Of a DNA stretch of 16,143 nucleotides, positions 1-6,638 are shown piece after piece. Every line of letters starts with the position of its first letter. Positions within the stretch are counted from its first letter, which is position 1. The translations under genes were made by a program, and so were the position numbers. The notes under the pieces were generated by a model, which ran no database searches, was not told the DNA's origin, and saw only the letters and a list, made by a program, of their open reading frames with translations. The stretch comes from Phycisphaerales bacterium (GTDB taxonomy: Bacteria; Planctomycetota; Phycisphaerae; Tepidisphaerales; Tepidisphaeraceae): the NCBI GenBank assembly GCA_003153655.1, contig PMAK01000245.1:1-16143 (forward strand), written 5' to 3'.

Positions 1-35
1 TCCTTATTGTTTCCGACAGCACACTCAACGGATTT

Positions 36-89
36 AGGGCCAGGTGAGAGGGTGCGGGAGAGAGGGCCGGACCTGGAGGCCCTCTCTCC
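36..89. repeat. Hairpin-forming repeat element
   Basis: Positions 57-68 (GGAGAGAGGGCC) are the exact reverse complement of 78-89, separated by a 9-base loop, so a 12-bp perfect hairpin can form. The purine-rich stretch just before it (GGGCCAGGTGAGAGGGTG) is of a kind I recall as dispersed repeats in PVC-group and other genomes; that is memory, not a search. There is no T-run after the right arm, so it is not a classical intrinsic terminator. Confidence 0.5.
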
Positions 90-305
90 TGCATTCGCAT
101 TCTTGAATGAAGATTTCATCCCGTTGCGACTTGGAAAGCCGAACGTCACAGGTTCTGCTGCGAGCGTTTTCAAATGCAGATGGGTCAACCAAAACGAGTC
201 ATTCATCGCTTGACGGGTAGAGCGAAGAAGATAGCATCAACAGGCGTCGCGGGATCCCCCGAAGAAGGTTCCCCCCCCCTTTTTCAACCCGCGACTTTGA
301 AATCA

Positions 306-341
306 AAACCCTGCGGGCACGATGCCGCGGGGTTTGTTTTT
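306..341 (+). terminator. Intrinsic terminator
   Basis: The arms AAACCCTGCGG (306-316) and CCGCGGGGTTT (325-335) pair over 11 bp with one G-T wobble and an 8-base loop, followed by GTTTTT. This is a textbook rho-independent terminator reading rightward. It probably ends a transcript entering from the left, and insulates the gene that begins at 533. The preceding bases 271-284 are C9 followed by T5. I see no gene in 1-305. Confidence 0.7.
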
Positions 342-384
342 GCGCCGGTCACGCCGCGATCGGCGCGGGGAGGAAGGGAGTTGC

Positions 385-492
385 GTGACCGACTTCGACT
401 ATCGTAGCAGTCCGCGTGTGCGGCGCCTCACCGGCGCAGTTCGTACCCCTTATCGGCCTCAGATCCTTGCGTCGACTCAAATGTCAGAATAA
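385..492 (+). CDS. Possible short ORF, 35 aa
   Basis: A GTG at 385 follows a purine-rich AGGAAGGGAG (371-380) at 4 bases and opens 35 codons ending in TAA at 490-492. The peptide is basic and starts MTDFDYRSSPRVRRLTG. I do not recognise it. It lies between the terminator at 306-341 and the predicted promoter at 467-495, so no obvious promoter serves it. It may be a chance ORF or the remnant start of a lost gene. Confidence 0.2.
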   Translation: MTDFDYRSSPRVRRLTGAVRTPYRPQILASTQMSE

Positions 493-495
493 AAT
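467..495 (+). promoter_or_regulatory. Predicted sigma70-type promoter for the 533 gene
   Basis: TTGCGT (467-472) and TAAAAT (490-495) are separated by exactly 17 bases. Transcription would begin near 502, giving a leader of about 30 bases to the GTG at 533. It lies downstream of the terminator at 306-341, as expected for an independently transcribed gene. Confidence 0.45.
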
Positions 496-532
496 TGCGC
501 ACGGCATATGTGGGTTGACCAGCGAGGACTAC

Positions 533-2032
533 GTGGGCAAGACGCGGAACAAAGGCAACGTCGTCCGACCGCACATAGGTGCCCGCAAACCGCTATCCAA
601 GCCACCTAGAGCCTCTGTCAGCCCATCCAAGAACCTGCTCGGATATCCAACAACACGTGACGCAGAACATTGGGATCAGATAGGTGCGCAGGCTGCCGCC
701 CGTGCGCAAGAACCTGGTTTGTTTCTTGAACAGCATGCTGCACCACTATTCTACGCGCGCACAAAACCTGGCAATGGCAAGCACGTCGTCTTTGATGATG
801 AGCGCGCATTTTGGACAGAGTCCGGAACCTTGCCGTTCGCGACCGTACAACTTAATAAATTCCGCATTAGCGACTGGTTCCCAAGAGCGCCCGGCGTTTT
901 TTGGTCCCATCGCGGCATCAGAGCGAGAGGGTTTTCTTGGAGACATCATGAGGTGGTAGACGATCCGGTCCTAGGGCGCATCGTCAATCCCGCGTCGAAA
1001 ATGTCCCTCATTGAAGAAGGTGGGATGGGCACCATTCGTTTGCGCCCTCGCAGGATTGACAATACTGATTGTTGGCTTGCTACTGGCGTCACAGGCGCTC
1101 AGTGTGCAGGCGGAATTCCACTAGCTATCCCGGATGCGCTTATATCTGGCAGTAACATGGCGTGGGGAGATTTTGCGATCCTAACAGGACAGGTGCGATA
1201 TCTTCAGGATGCCGAGCTAGAAGACGTGGCTCGGGCGGTTCATCACTCTCGGCCTTTGCTCATTTTCGTGGATAAGATCAAAGGCGTTTCCAAAAAGCAT
1301 AGTGACCAATCTCCGATTGTCTTGAGCCCCGTAGTATTGTTCGACGATGGCAAATCGAGCAGAAAGAAGGCCAAGCGCCAACCGTCGTGGTCGTTTGATC
1401 CCCGGTACACGTTTGTTCAGTTTGCCGCAGGTGGCGATAGGGACGTGGACGAGGCGGCGTCCTGGTTAGAACAATACGCTACCAAACACAATGGCCGGAT
1501 TATCACGAATTTTGACGAGCAACGGCCGACACTGTCGGATGCGCCTTTAAGCTATCAACGACTCGTCGAAAAAAGATTTGATCGCACAATTATCGAGAAC
1601 CTGCATTTTGAAGGCGCGAAGCTCGCGGACCGTATTGATCACGTAAATCAGGAGCACGTCATGTCCATCAGCGTCAAACTAGGCGACGGTACTGTAATTC
1701 ATGGGGATTTGGTTGTCGCCAACTCGATCCGTGACAGCTTCAATCGTGTGAAGGATTCTAAGACTAACGCCAAATTGAAAAAGCTCTTAGAGCAGCTCGC
1801 GTCGGAAGTCGGTGCAGTTGTACCGAAGCTCGACGCAGAGAAAGCTCAGTCTGCAGCCAATGATCTTGAAACCCTGACAAAGGAAATCACCAGTGCCAAG
1901 CCCAGAACGAAGTGGTGGCAGCTCAGTGTCGAAGGATTGAAAGATGCGGCGACCGCGGTAAAAGACATTGGTCAACCGATTCTGAAAACAATTGGCTTGC
2001 TTACATCATTATTGGCCGCGGCTTCCAAGTAG
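533..2032 (+). CDS. Protein of unknown function, possible conflict-system component
   Basis: I do not recognise a named family, so no function is assigned. The 499-residue protein has a basic N-terminus (MGKTRNKGNVVRPHIG), a glycine-rich beta segment (EGGMGTIRLRPRR, about 162-174), a second beta-rich block (GDFAILTGQVRYL, about 212-224) and an alpha/beta segment with YTFVQFAAGG and TNFDEQRP (about 299-338). After about residue 384 comes a helical C-terminal module: GDLVVANSIRDSF, then a leucine/lysine/alanine-rich helix, then WWQLSVEGLKDAA and a hydrophobic end. From memory, similar C-terminal modules end diverse bacterial conflict-type proteins. The frame is open back to GTG 416, but I chose GTG 533 because GAGGA (524-528) precedes it and the promoter at 467-495 would cut off earlier starts; the 4-base spacing is short, so TTG 515 remains possible. 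No terminator is evident after the stop. Confidence 0.75.
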   Translation: MGKTRNKGNVVRPHIGARKPLSKPPRASVSPSKNLLGYPTTRDAEHWDQIGAQAAARAQEPGLFLEQHAAPLFYARTKPGNGKHVVFDDERAFWTESGTLPFATVQLNKFRISDWFPRAPGVFWSHRGIRARGFSWRHHEVVDDPVLGRIVNPASKMSLIEEGGMGTIRLRPRRIDNTDCWLATGVTGAQCAGGIPLAIPDALISGSNMAWGDFAILTGQVRYLQDAELEDVARAVHHSRPLLIFVDKIKGVSKKHSDQSPIVLSPVVLFDDGKSSRKKAKRQPSWSFDPRYTFVQFAAGGDRDVDEAASWLEQYATKHNGRIITNFDEQRPTLSDAPLSYQRLVEKRFDRTIIENLHFEGAKLADRIDHVNQEHVMSISVKLGDGTVIHGDLVVANSIRDSFNRVKDSKTNAKLKKLLEQLASEVGAVVPKLDAEKAQSAANDLETLTKEITSAKPRTKWWQLSVEGLKDAATAVKDIGQPILKTIGLLTSLLAAASK

Positions 2033-2092
2033 TCGAACTTTAAAGATATCAAATATCGCCACTCAGCGTTCATTCGTAGCTCATTCCTCCCG

Positions 2093-2514
2093 ATGCAATG
2101 GACAATGCGAGCCCTCTCCATCCGCCAGCCCTACGCCGAGTTGATCCTGCGGGGGATCAAGACGGCGGAGTATCGCACGCGGCCGACGCGGATCATTGGC
2201 GAGCGGTTTTACATCTACGCGAGCAACGTTAAGGCGCCCTTCGACAAACTCAGGACGATCTGATCGGATGACCTGCGAGTCGCCACGCCGCCGAAATGGA
2301 TGCTCGAACTGGCCGAACGGGTGGGAATGATCGAGCCGGGCGCGCTGCTGCCCACCGGCGTGATCGTCGGCAGCGCGGTGATCGGGAAATCACGCCGCCT
2401 GATCCATCGGACGCCGAAGGGTTATTCCAATGGCATCTGACTGATGTCCACCGCGCCAGGAAGCTTCGCAAGCCCCGATTGCATCCTCAGCCATTTTGGT
2501 TCAATCCATTCTGA
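2093..2514 (+). pseudogene. ASCH-domain protein remnant
   Basis: From ATG 2093 (or 2105) the frame reads RALSIRQPYAELILRGIKT then RPTRIIGERFYIYASN, the hallmark start of small ASCH-domain (PUA-fold, RNA-binding-like) proteins. A TGA at 2261-2263 interrupts it. The same frame resumes with SDDLRVATPPKWMLELAERVG and a PTGVIVGSAVIG strand, then loses phase around 2385-2395. The expected C-terminus (LFQWHLTDVHRARKLRKP, ending WFNPF) continues in another frame to the TGA at 2512-2514. So there is at least one in-frame stop and one frameshift. The stop follows a stretch resembling a dispersed repeat (2236-2258). The gene is almost certainly non-functional unless both lesions are sequencing errors. 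Confidence 0.8.
2236..2258. repeat. Repeat-like insertion inside the ASCH remnant
   Basis: The stretch contains CTTCGACAAACTCAGGAC, one base away from a sequence (CTTCGACAAGCTCAGGAC) that I recall as a common dispersed intergenic repeat in several bacterial phyla. It sits where the ASCH protein reads ASNVKA, then a foreign-looking PFDKLRTI and a stop, then SDDLRVATPP, so it looks inserted. There is only one copy in this window, so the claim rests on memory and on the disrupted reading frame. Confidence 0.35.
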
Positions 2515-2525
2515 CACTCAACAAG

Positions 2526-2561
2526 AAACCCGGCCGGGGAACGGAGCGCCCGGCCGGGTTT
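2526..2561. terminator. Perfect 13-bp hairpin, likely transcription terminator
   Basis: AAACCCGGCCGGG (2526-2538) and CCCGGCCGGGTTT (2549-2561) are exact reverse complements around a 10-base loop. It lies 12 bases after the ASCH remnant stop. The strong GC stem flanked by A and T triplets fits a bidirectional terminator, although there is no long T-run. It separates the left part of the window from the methyltransferase cassette. Confidence 0.6.
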
Positions 2562-2630
2562 GAGAAGATGTTGCGATCGGATCAGGCGGCGGGCTACCGC
2601 CGCTTCTCGCGCTTCTGGGTACAGCACCTC

Positions 2631-2646
2631 GCATCTGATAAGATGC
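2631..2646. promoter_or_regulatory. Inverted repeat upstream of the methyltransferase
   Basis: GCATCT-GATA-AGATGC is a perfect 6-bp inverted repeat 26 bases before the ATG at 2673. It could be an operator or a leader hairpin. It covers the alternative in-frame ATG at 2643, which is one reason to prefer 2673. No convincing -35/-10 pair was found in 2562-2672. Confidence 0.3.
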
Positions 2647-2672
2647 CCGTCACGACGGGAGAACTGTTTTCG

Positions 2673-3791
2673 ATGAAGCGATTTACGTGCATCGACCTTT
2701 TTTGTGGTTGCGGCGGCTTCAGCCTGGGCGTGGAGCGCGCTGGGTTCACCGTTCTGGCCGCGATCGATTTCAACCAGGAAGCCATCGCCGTCTTTCGAAG
2801 GAATTTCCCGGACGTTCCGCAGGTATTGCAAAGGGATCTGACCAAGTTTCCCCCGCGCGAATTGGCGAAATTGATCATTACCAACGAAGTGGACGTGATT
2901 GTCGGCGGGCCGCCATGCCAGGGTTTTTCGACGGTTCGGCAGCGTGACGGAGCGAACAATGGGCCCCGAATGGTCGAGGATATTCGTCGCCATCTTTATC
3001 TGGAGTTTCTCCGTTATGTTGGCTTCTTCCGTCCCAAAGTGTTTGTCATGGAAAACGTCCTGGGGATTCGATCAGCGGCGGGCGGAAAATACTTTGCGAA
3101 GGTTCAGAAGGAGGCGAGGGCCAAAGGTTATCGGGTGCATCCGCAAATCGAAAAAGCGTTTGCACTGGGTGTGCCTCAGAAACGCCAGCGCCAGCTCATC
3201 ATTGGCACCAGACTTGACCTTCCCGAGTATTTCCGCAGTGAACTTGAACCTGCCCCGCGTGCAACGAGGCAGCCGTCACTCGGCGAGGCGATCGGCGATT
3301 TGCCGGCAGTCCGCGCTGGCAGCGGCGAAGAGGAAACCGATTACGACATGGAGCGACGGAAGGCGCACATCGCCAAGTACGGCCGGCGCTACCTATATGA
3401 AACATTGGAAGTGCGGCGTGCTGCCAAACTCACGGCGCACCGCGCACGTCCCCACAGCGAACGCGATCTGCGCGATTTCGCCAGACTTCGCGAGGGCGAA
3501 CATTGCGCGGAAGCAATGAAACGGGGGGAGATTTTCGAGTTTCCGTACGACAAGAAAACTTTCAAGGACCGATACACACGGCAACATCGGAATGAGCCAT
3601 GCTCAACCATCGTCGCCCATCTGAGCAAAGATGGCCTGATGTTCATCCACCCGACGCAAACCCGCTCGCTCACGCCGCGCGAAGCTGCCCGCGTGCAAAG
3701 CTTCCCCGACTGGTTTGCGTTCCCCATAGCGCGCACGCACCAATTTCGCGTCATTGGCATCGCTGTGCCGCCACTGAAAGTAAAGCCATAA
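2673..3791 (+). CDS. DNA (cytosine-5) methyltransferase, 3' end damaged
   Basis: Transfers a methyl group from S-adenosylmethionine to carbon 5 of cytosine in a specific DNA site. Visible motifs in this 372-residue product: I (DLFCGCGGFSLG, 8-19), IV with catalytic Cys82 (GGPPCQGFS, 78-86), VI (MENV, 126-129), VIII (QKRQRQLIIGTR, 169-180), a target-recognition region of about 210-320, and IX (REAARVQSFPD, 336-346). Motif X should read like GNAVPPL followed by a C-terminal helix. Here it reads GIAVPPL, with Ile replacing the highly conserved Asn, and stops after LKVKP. A different frame continues SKAIKIFSTEAKP to a TGA at 3839-3841, so a single missing base near 3776-3780 explains the loss of the tail. 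ATG 2673 was chosen because it is the conserved start just before motif I; GGGAG lies upstream. The recognition sequence cannot be read from the protein. The Vsr gene at 8127 is the natural repair partner. Confidence 0.9.
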   Translation: MKRFTCIDLFCGCGGFSLGVERAGFTVLAAIDFNQEAIAVFRRNFPDVPQVLQRDLTKFPPRELAKLIITNEVDVIVGGPPCQGFSTVRQRDGANNGPRMVEDIRRHLYLEFLRYVGFFRPKVFVMENVLGIRSAAGGKYFAKVQKEARAKGYRVHPQIEKAFALGVPQKRQRQLIIGTRLDLPEYFRSELEPAPRATRQPSLGEAIGDLPAVRAGSGEEETDYDMERRKAHIAKYGRRYLYETLEVRRAAKLTAHRARPHSERDLRDFARLREGEHCAEAMKRGEIFEFPYDKKTFKDRYTRQHRNEPCSTIVAHLSKDGLMFIHPTQTRSLTPREAARVQSFPDWFAFPIARTHQFRVIGIAVPPLKVKP

Positions 3792-3816
3792 AAATCTTCT
3801 CAACGGAGGCAAAACC

Positions 3817-4074
3817 ATGTGGAAAATCACAGATGACCTGATTGAGAATGGCAAGAAAGTTGGCACGTCCAGCTGTGACTTCATTGAAGCAAAGAACATA
3901 AAACTTAAGCACCGCTTCCGATTACTTGATGTGGATGGCGAAGTCTATTATGAAGGACTATCGGATGACTGCGACTCACAACGCGCCTTCGCGCCGTTGG
4001 ATGATTTTGGATGTGGTTACGCGGGTTGCTCGGAAATCCACTATTTGACGAACGGTGCTTGGTCGCCACTTTGA
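3817..4074 (+). CDS. Small acidic protein, 85 aa, unknown function
   Basis: Starts at ATG 3817 with a strong Shine-Dalgarno GGAGG (3805-3809) at 7 bases, the best ribosome site in this half of the window. It begins MWKITDDLIENGKKVG, followed by HRFRLLDVDGEVYYEGLSDD and an acidic C-terminal half containing PLDDFGCGYAGCSEI with two cysteines. There is no signal peptide or membrane segment. I recall similar small proteins annotated only as hypothetical. If the methyltransferase frameshift is repaired, that gene would end at 3841 and overlap this start by 25 bases, suggesting translational coupling and a shared operon. Confidence 0.8.
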   Translation: MWKITDDLIENGKKVGTSSCDFIEAKNIKLKHRFRLLDVDGEVYYEGLSDDCDSQRAFAPLDDFGCGYAGCSEIHYLTNGAWSPL

Positions 4075-4215
4075 GAATCTTATGCATGCCCATTTCGACA
4101 GTATTCAGATCGGCAGCGAGTGCGAGCGGAACAAGAAGATTTGGCGATGAAACCGCTAGTCGATGTTCCGCCGGATTGCGTAGACATCACCCGGCGACTA
4201 TGAATCTGCACTGGA

Positions 4216-6204
4216 ATGAACCGCGCCTACTACTCGGATACGATTACTCAGTTCCTCGCCAGGTCGCCTGACGAGATTCTTGGACAGCTCGTTCGAGGCG
4301 CGCGCGCCGATGGATGGAGCGCTGAAACCTCGCAGACGGACGCTTGGCTCGAACAGATTGCACTTCTGAAAGAGATTCTTGTGCCCTACCGGGACGAGGG
4401 CGCCATTTATTTTGAGTATGCGATTCCCCGTCTCGGCAGCCGGATCGATGCCCTTGCACTCATTCGCTCAGTAATCTTCGTCATTGAGTTCAAGACAGGT
4501 GAGGAGGATTTCACAGCATCCGCGTTCGACCAGGCCTCAGATTACGCGCTCGACCTAAAGAATTTCCACGAGACAAGCCACGCACTTCCCATTGCGCCGA
4601 TCGTCGTTCCGACGCGCGCAGAAAGCGCCAAAACGTCGATAGGGTACACCGCGCACGGCGACAACGTCATGCGCACGATGGAGGCGACGACGGAATCTCT
4701 AGGTGATGTGATTCGCCGTGTGTTGGACTTTGCACAAGGACAATCGATCGACCGCAGGGTTTGGGAGGCGGGCCGTTACCATCCAACGCCGACGATCATT
4801 GAGGCCGCGATGGCGCTCTACGGTGGTCACAAGGTGGAGGAAATCTCGAAGAAGGAAGCCGGTGCCGACAATCTTGCGGTTACTTCCAACACCGTTGACG
4901 AAATCATAAAGGCTTCGAAAACCAACAGTTGGAAATCCATTTGCTTTGTCACTGGCGTCCCCGGCGCGGGCAAGACCCTCGTTGGTCTGGACATCGCCAC
5001 GCAGCACTTTGACCCGAATTCTGAGCTCTACAGCGTTTTTCTGTCAGGCAATGGGCCGCTCGTCGCGGTGCTGCGAGAAGCCCTCGCCGCGGACAAAGTC
5101 CGGAGACTTAAGGAGAAGGGCACGCGCATCAGGATTGGCAAGGCGCGCAGCGAGGTGAAAGCGTTCATTCAAAACGTGCATCACTTTCGCAAAGAGTGCC
5201 TCGAGGATATGAATCGCCCGCCGATCGAGCATGTCGCCATCTTCGACGAGGCTCAGCGAGCTTGGGACCTTCGGCAAACGGCGAAGTTCATGCAGAAACA
5301 CGGTAAAGCTGACTGGGCGATGTCAGAGCCGGAATTCCTGATCTCATGCCTCGACCGACAACCTGATTGGGCCGTGATTGTATGTCTCGTCGGAGGCGGG
5401 CAAGAGATCAACACCGGCGAAGCGGGAATTAGCGAATGGCTCGACGCGCTAGCGAAATCCTTCCCGCAGTGGCGATTGTACATCTCGTCGCGCTTGACAG
5501 ATTCGGAGTACGGCGCTGGTCAGTTGGTTCAACAAGCCAAAGCACTACCGAACGTGACAATACAAGATGAGTTGCACCTGAGCGTCTCGATGCGGTCTTT
5601 CCGCGCCGAGAATGTGTCGCTGTTGGTCAAGCAATTGCTGGACCTGAACGAAGCGGCGGCTGCGGGAACGCTCGCCGAACTGCGCGAGCGCTACCCGATC
5701 TTCATGACGCGCGATCTTGGCAAGGCGAAGCAGTGGGTGCGAGAGAAGGCGCGCGGGAATGAACGATACGGGCTGCTTGCGTCCTCTTACGCGTACCGGC
5801 TAAAACCGCATGCGATCGATGTGCGGCTTCAGGTCGATCCCGTCCAGTGGTTCCTGTACGGGAAAGAAGACGTGCGCTCGTCGTTCTATCTCGAAGATGC
5901 CGCGACCGAATATCGCGTGCAGGGCCTGGAAGTTGATTGGGCCTGCGTAACGTGGGATGCGGACTTCCGCCGCGTCCGCAATGGTTGGGCGCACTACAAG
6001 TTCGTCGGCGACCACTGGAACCGCGTCCACAAGACCGACCGACAGAAATATCTCAAGAACGCGTATCGCGTTCTGCTCACCCGCGCTCGGCAGGGGATGG
6101 TGATTGTCGTGCCCAACGGCGAGAGCACCGACCATACGCGCAAGCAGGAATACTACGATCCGACGTTTGAATACCTCAGCTCAATCGGTTTTGCGACGTT
6201 GTAG
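4216..6204 (+). CDS. PD-(D/E)XK nuclease fused to DUF2075 SF1 helicase
   Basis: A 662-residue two-domain enzyme predicted to move on nucleic acid with ATP and cut it. The N-terminal domain (about 1-200) has a nuclease-type core: [18 protein letters not shown], then [10 protein letters not shown], giving Glu67, Asp78, Glu91 and Lys93 as the likely metal site. The helicase part (about 220-662) shows Walker A GVPGAGKT (247-254), Walker B IFDEAQ (342-347), a motif III-like CLVGGGQEI (390-398), motif [11 protein letters not shown] (569-578) and motif [11 protein letters not shown] (617-625). This matches the DUF2075 (Schlafen-type helicase) family known from bacterial defence contexts. The start [10 protein letters not shown] is typical for the family; the ribosome site is weak. 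It sits between a cytosine methyltransferase and an AIPR/Vsr pair, so I infer a restriction role in which methylation protects host DNA. It appears intact. Confidence 0.88.
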   Translation: MNRAYYSDTITQFLARSPDEILGQLVRGARADGWSAETSQTDAWLEQIALLKEILVPYRDEGAIYFEYAIPRLGSRIDALALIRSVIFVIEFKTGEEDFTASAFDQASDYALDLKNFHETSHALPIAPIVVPTRAESAKTSIGYTAHGDNVMRTMEATTESLGDVIRRVLDFAQGQSIDRRVWEAGRYHPTPTIIEAAMALYGGHKVEEISKKEAGADNLAVTSNTVDEIIKASKTNSWKSICFVTGVPGAGKTLVGLDIATQHFDPNSELYSVFLSGNGPLVAVLREALAADKVRRLKEKGTRIRIGKARSEVKAFIQNVHHFRKECLEDMNRPPIEHVAIFDEAQRAWDLRQTAKFMQKHGKADWAMSEPEFLISCLDRQPDWAVIVCLVGGGQEINTGEAGISEWLDALAKSFPQWRLYISSRLTDSEYGAGQLVQQAKALPNVTIQDELHLSVSMRSFRAENVSLLVKQLLDLNEAAAAGTLAELRERYPIFMTRDLGKAKQWVREKARGNERYGLLASSYAYRLKPHAIDVRLQVDPVQWFLYGKEDVRSSFYLEDAATEYRVQGLEVDWACVTWDADFRRVRNGWAHYKFVGDHWNRVHKTDRQKYLKNAYRVLLTRARQGMVIVVPNGESTDHTRKQEYYDPTFEYLSSIGFATL

Positions 6205-6269
6205 CCGCATCCGAACGCCTTACCATCACATGTACGGCATCAATATCGCGGAGAACAAACGCCGCGCAC

Positions 6270-6638
6270 TTGTCGGCGCGACGTTGCTCAAAGCGAAATT
6301 TGATCGCAGTGCGTACGGGTGCAGGCCCAATTGCTGCTGGTAAGCGCAGGATAGGGCGCGGCTTCGTGGCGTCGGAGGCTGTCCTTCGTAACGCCGTCGC
6401 AGACCACTTCAAACTCTTGCGCGGCTTTCTGCGGCGCGCACGCGAAGGATTTCACGTACAGTTGGAGGAGTCCCATGAATCATTTGAGGCTGCGAGGCGC
6501 ATTCACGAATCTCAAGACACGTTGACAACAGTGCGCCTGTTCCTTCTGACGGACGGAGTGGTCAAGTCCGCAGCCATCGATCAAGAGCAACTGCGGGGCT
6601 CGAAGTGCGATATGTGCTGTGGGATCTGGAAAAATTGA
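6270..6638 (+). pseudogene. AIPR-family 5' fragment, frameshifted from the 6605 ORF
   Basis: This frame (opening at a TTG, 6270) carries SEAVLRNAVADHFKLLRGFL, then LTTVRLFLLTDGVVK and AIDQEQLRG, which resemble the segment just before WDLEKL in AIPR (abortive infection phage resistance) proteins. The frame turns to nonsense at 6600, while the frame one base over continues LEVRYVLWDLEKL. Adding one G to the run at 6595-6598 joins them exactly. Family members usually have a further N-terminal region of about 100 residues, and no room for it remains after the helicase stop at 6204, so the gene is also truncated at the 5' side. A 37-codon ORF from ATG 6230 (MYGINIAENKRRALVG) overlaps in another frame and is not recognised. 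Confidence 0.7.

Noticed and set aside
345..372. GCGCCG/CGGCGC inverted repeat after the terminator at 306-341
   Set aside because: Short 6-bp arms with a 13-base loop in GC-rich sequence; likely chance.
2487..2993. Long minus-strand ORF (168 codons) across the methyltransferase start
   Set aside because: It lies opposite the conserved methyltransferase motif I-IV region and shows no domain of its own; it is the complement of a biased coding frame.
2899..3519. Plus-strand 206-codon ORF within the methyltransferase
   Set aside because: It is fully contained in a gene with unmistakable methyltransferase motifs in another frame, and the product is arginine/serine-rich without recognisable domains.
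3599..3841. Plus-strand 80-codon ORF overlapping the methyltransferase end
   Set aside because: Its last part (SKAIKIFSTEAKP) is better explained as the displaced C-terminus of the methyltransferase; the rest is out-of-frame translation of motif IX-X.
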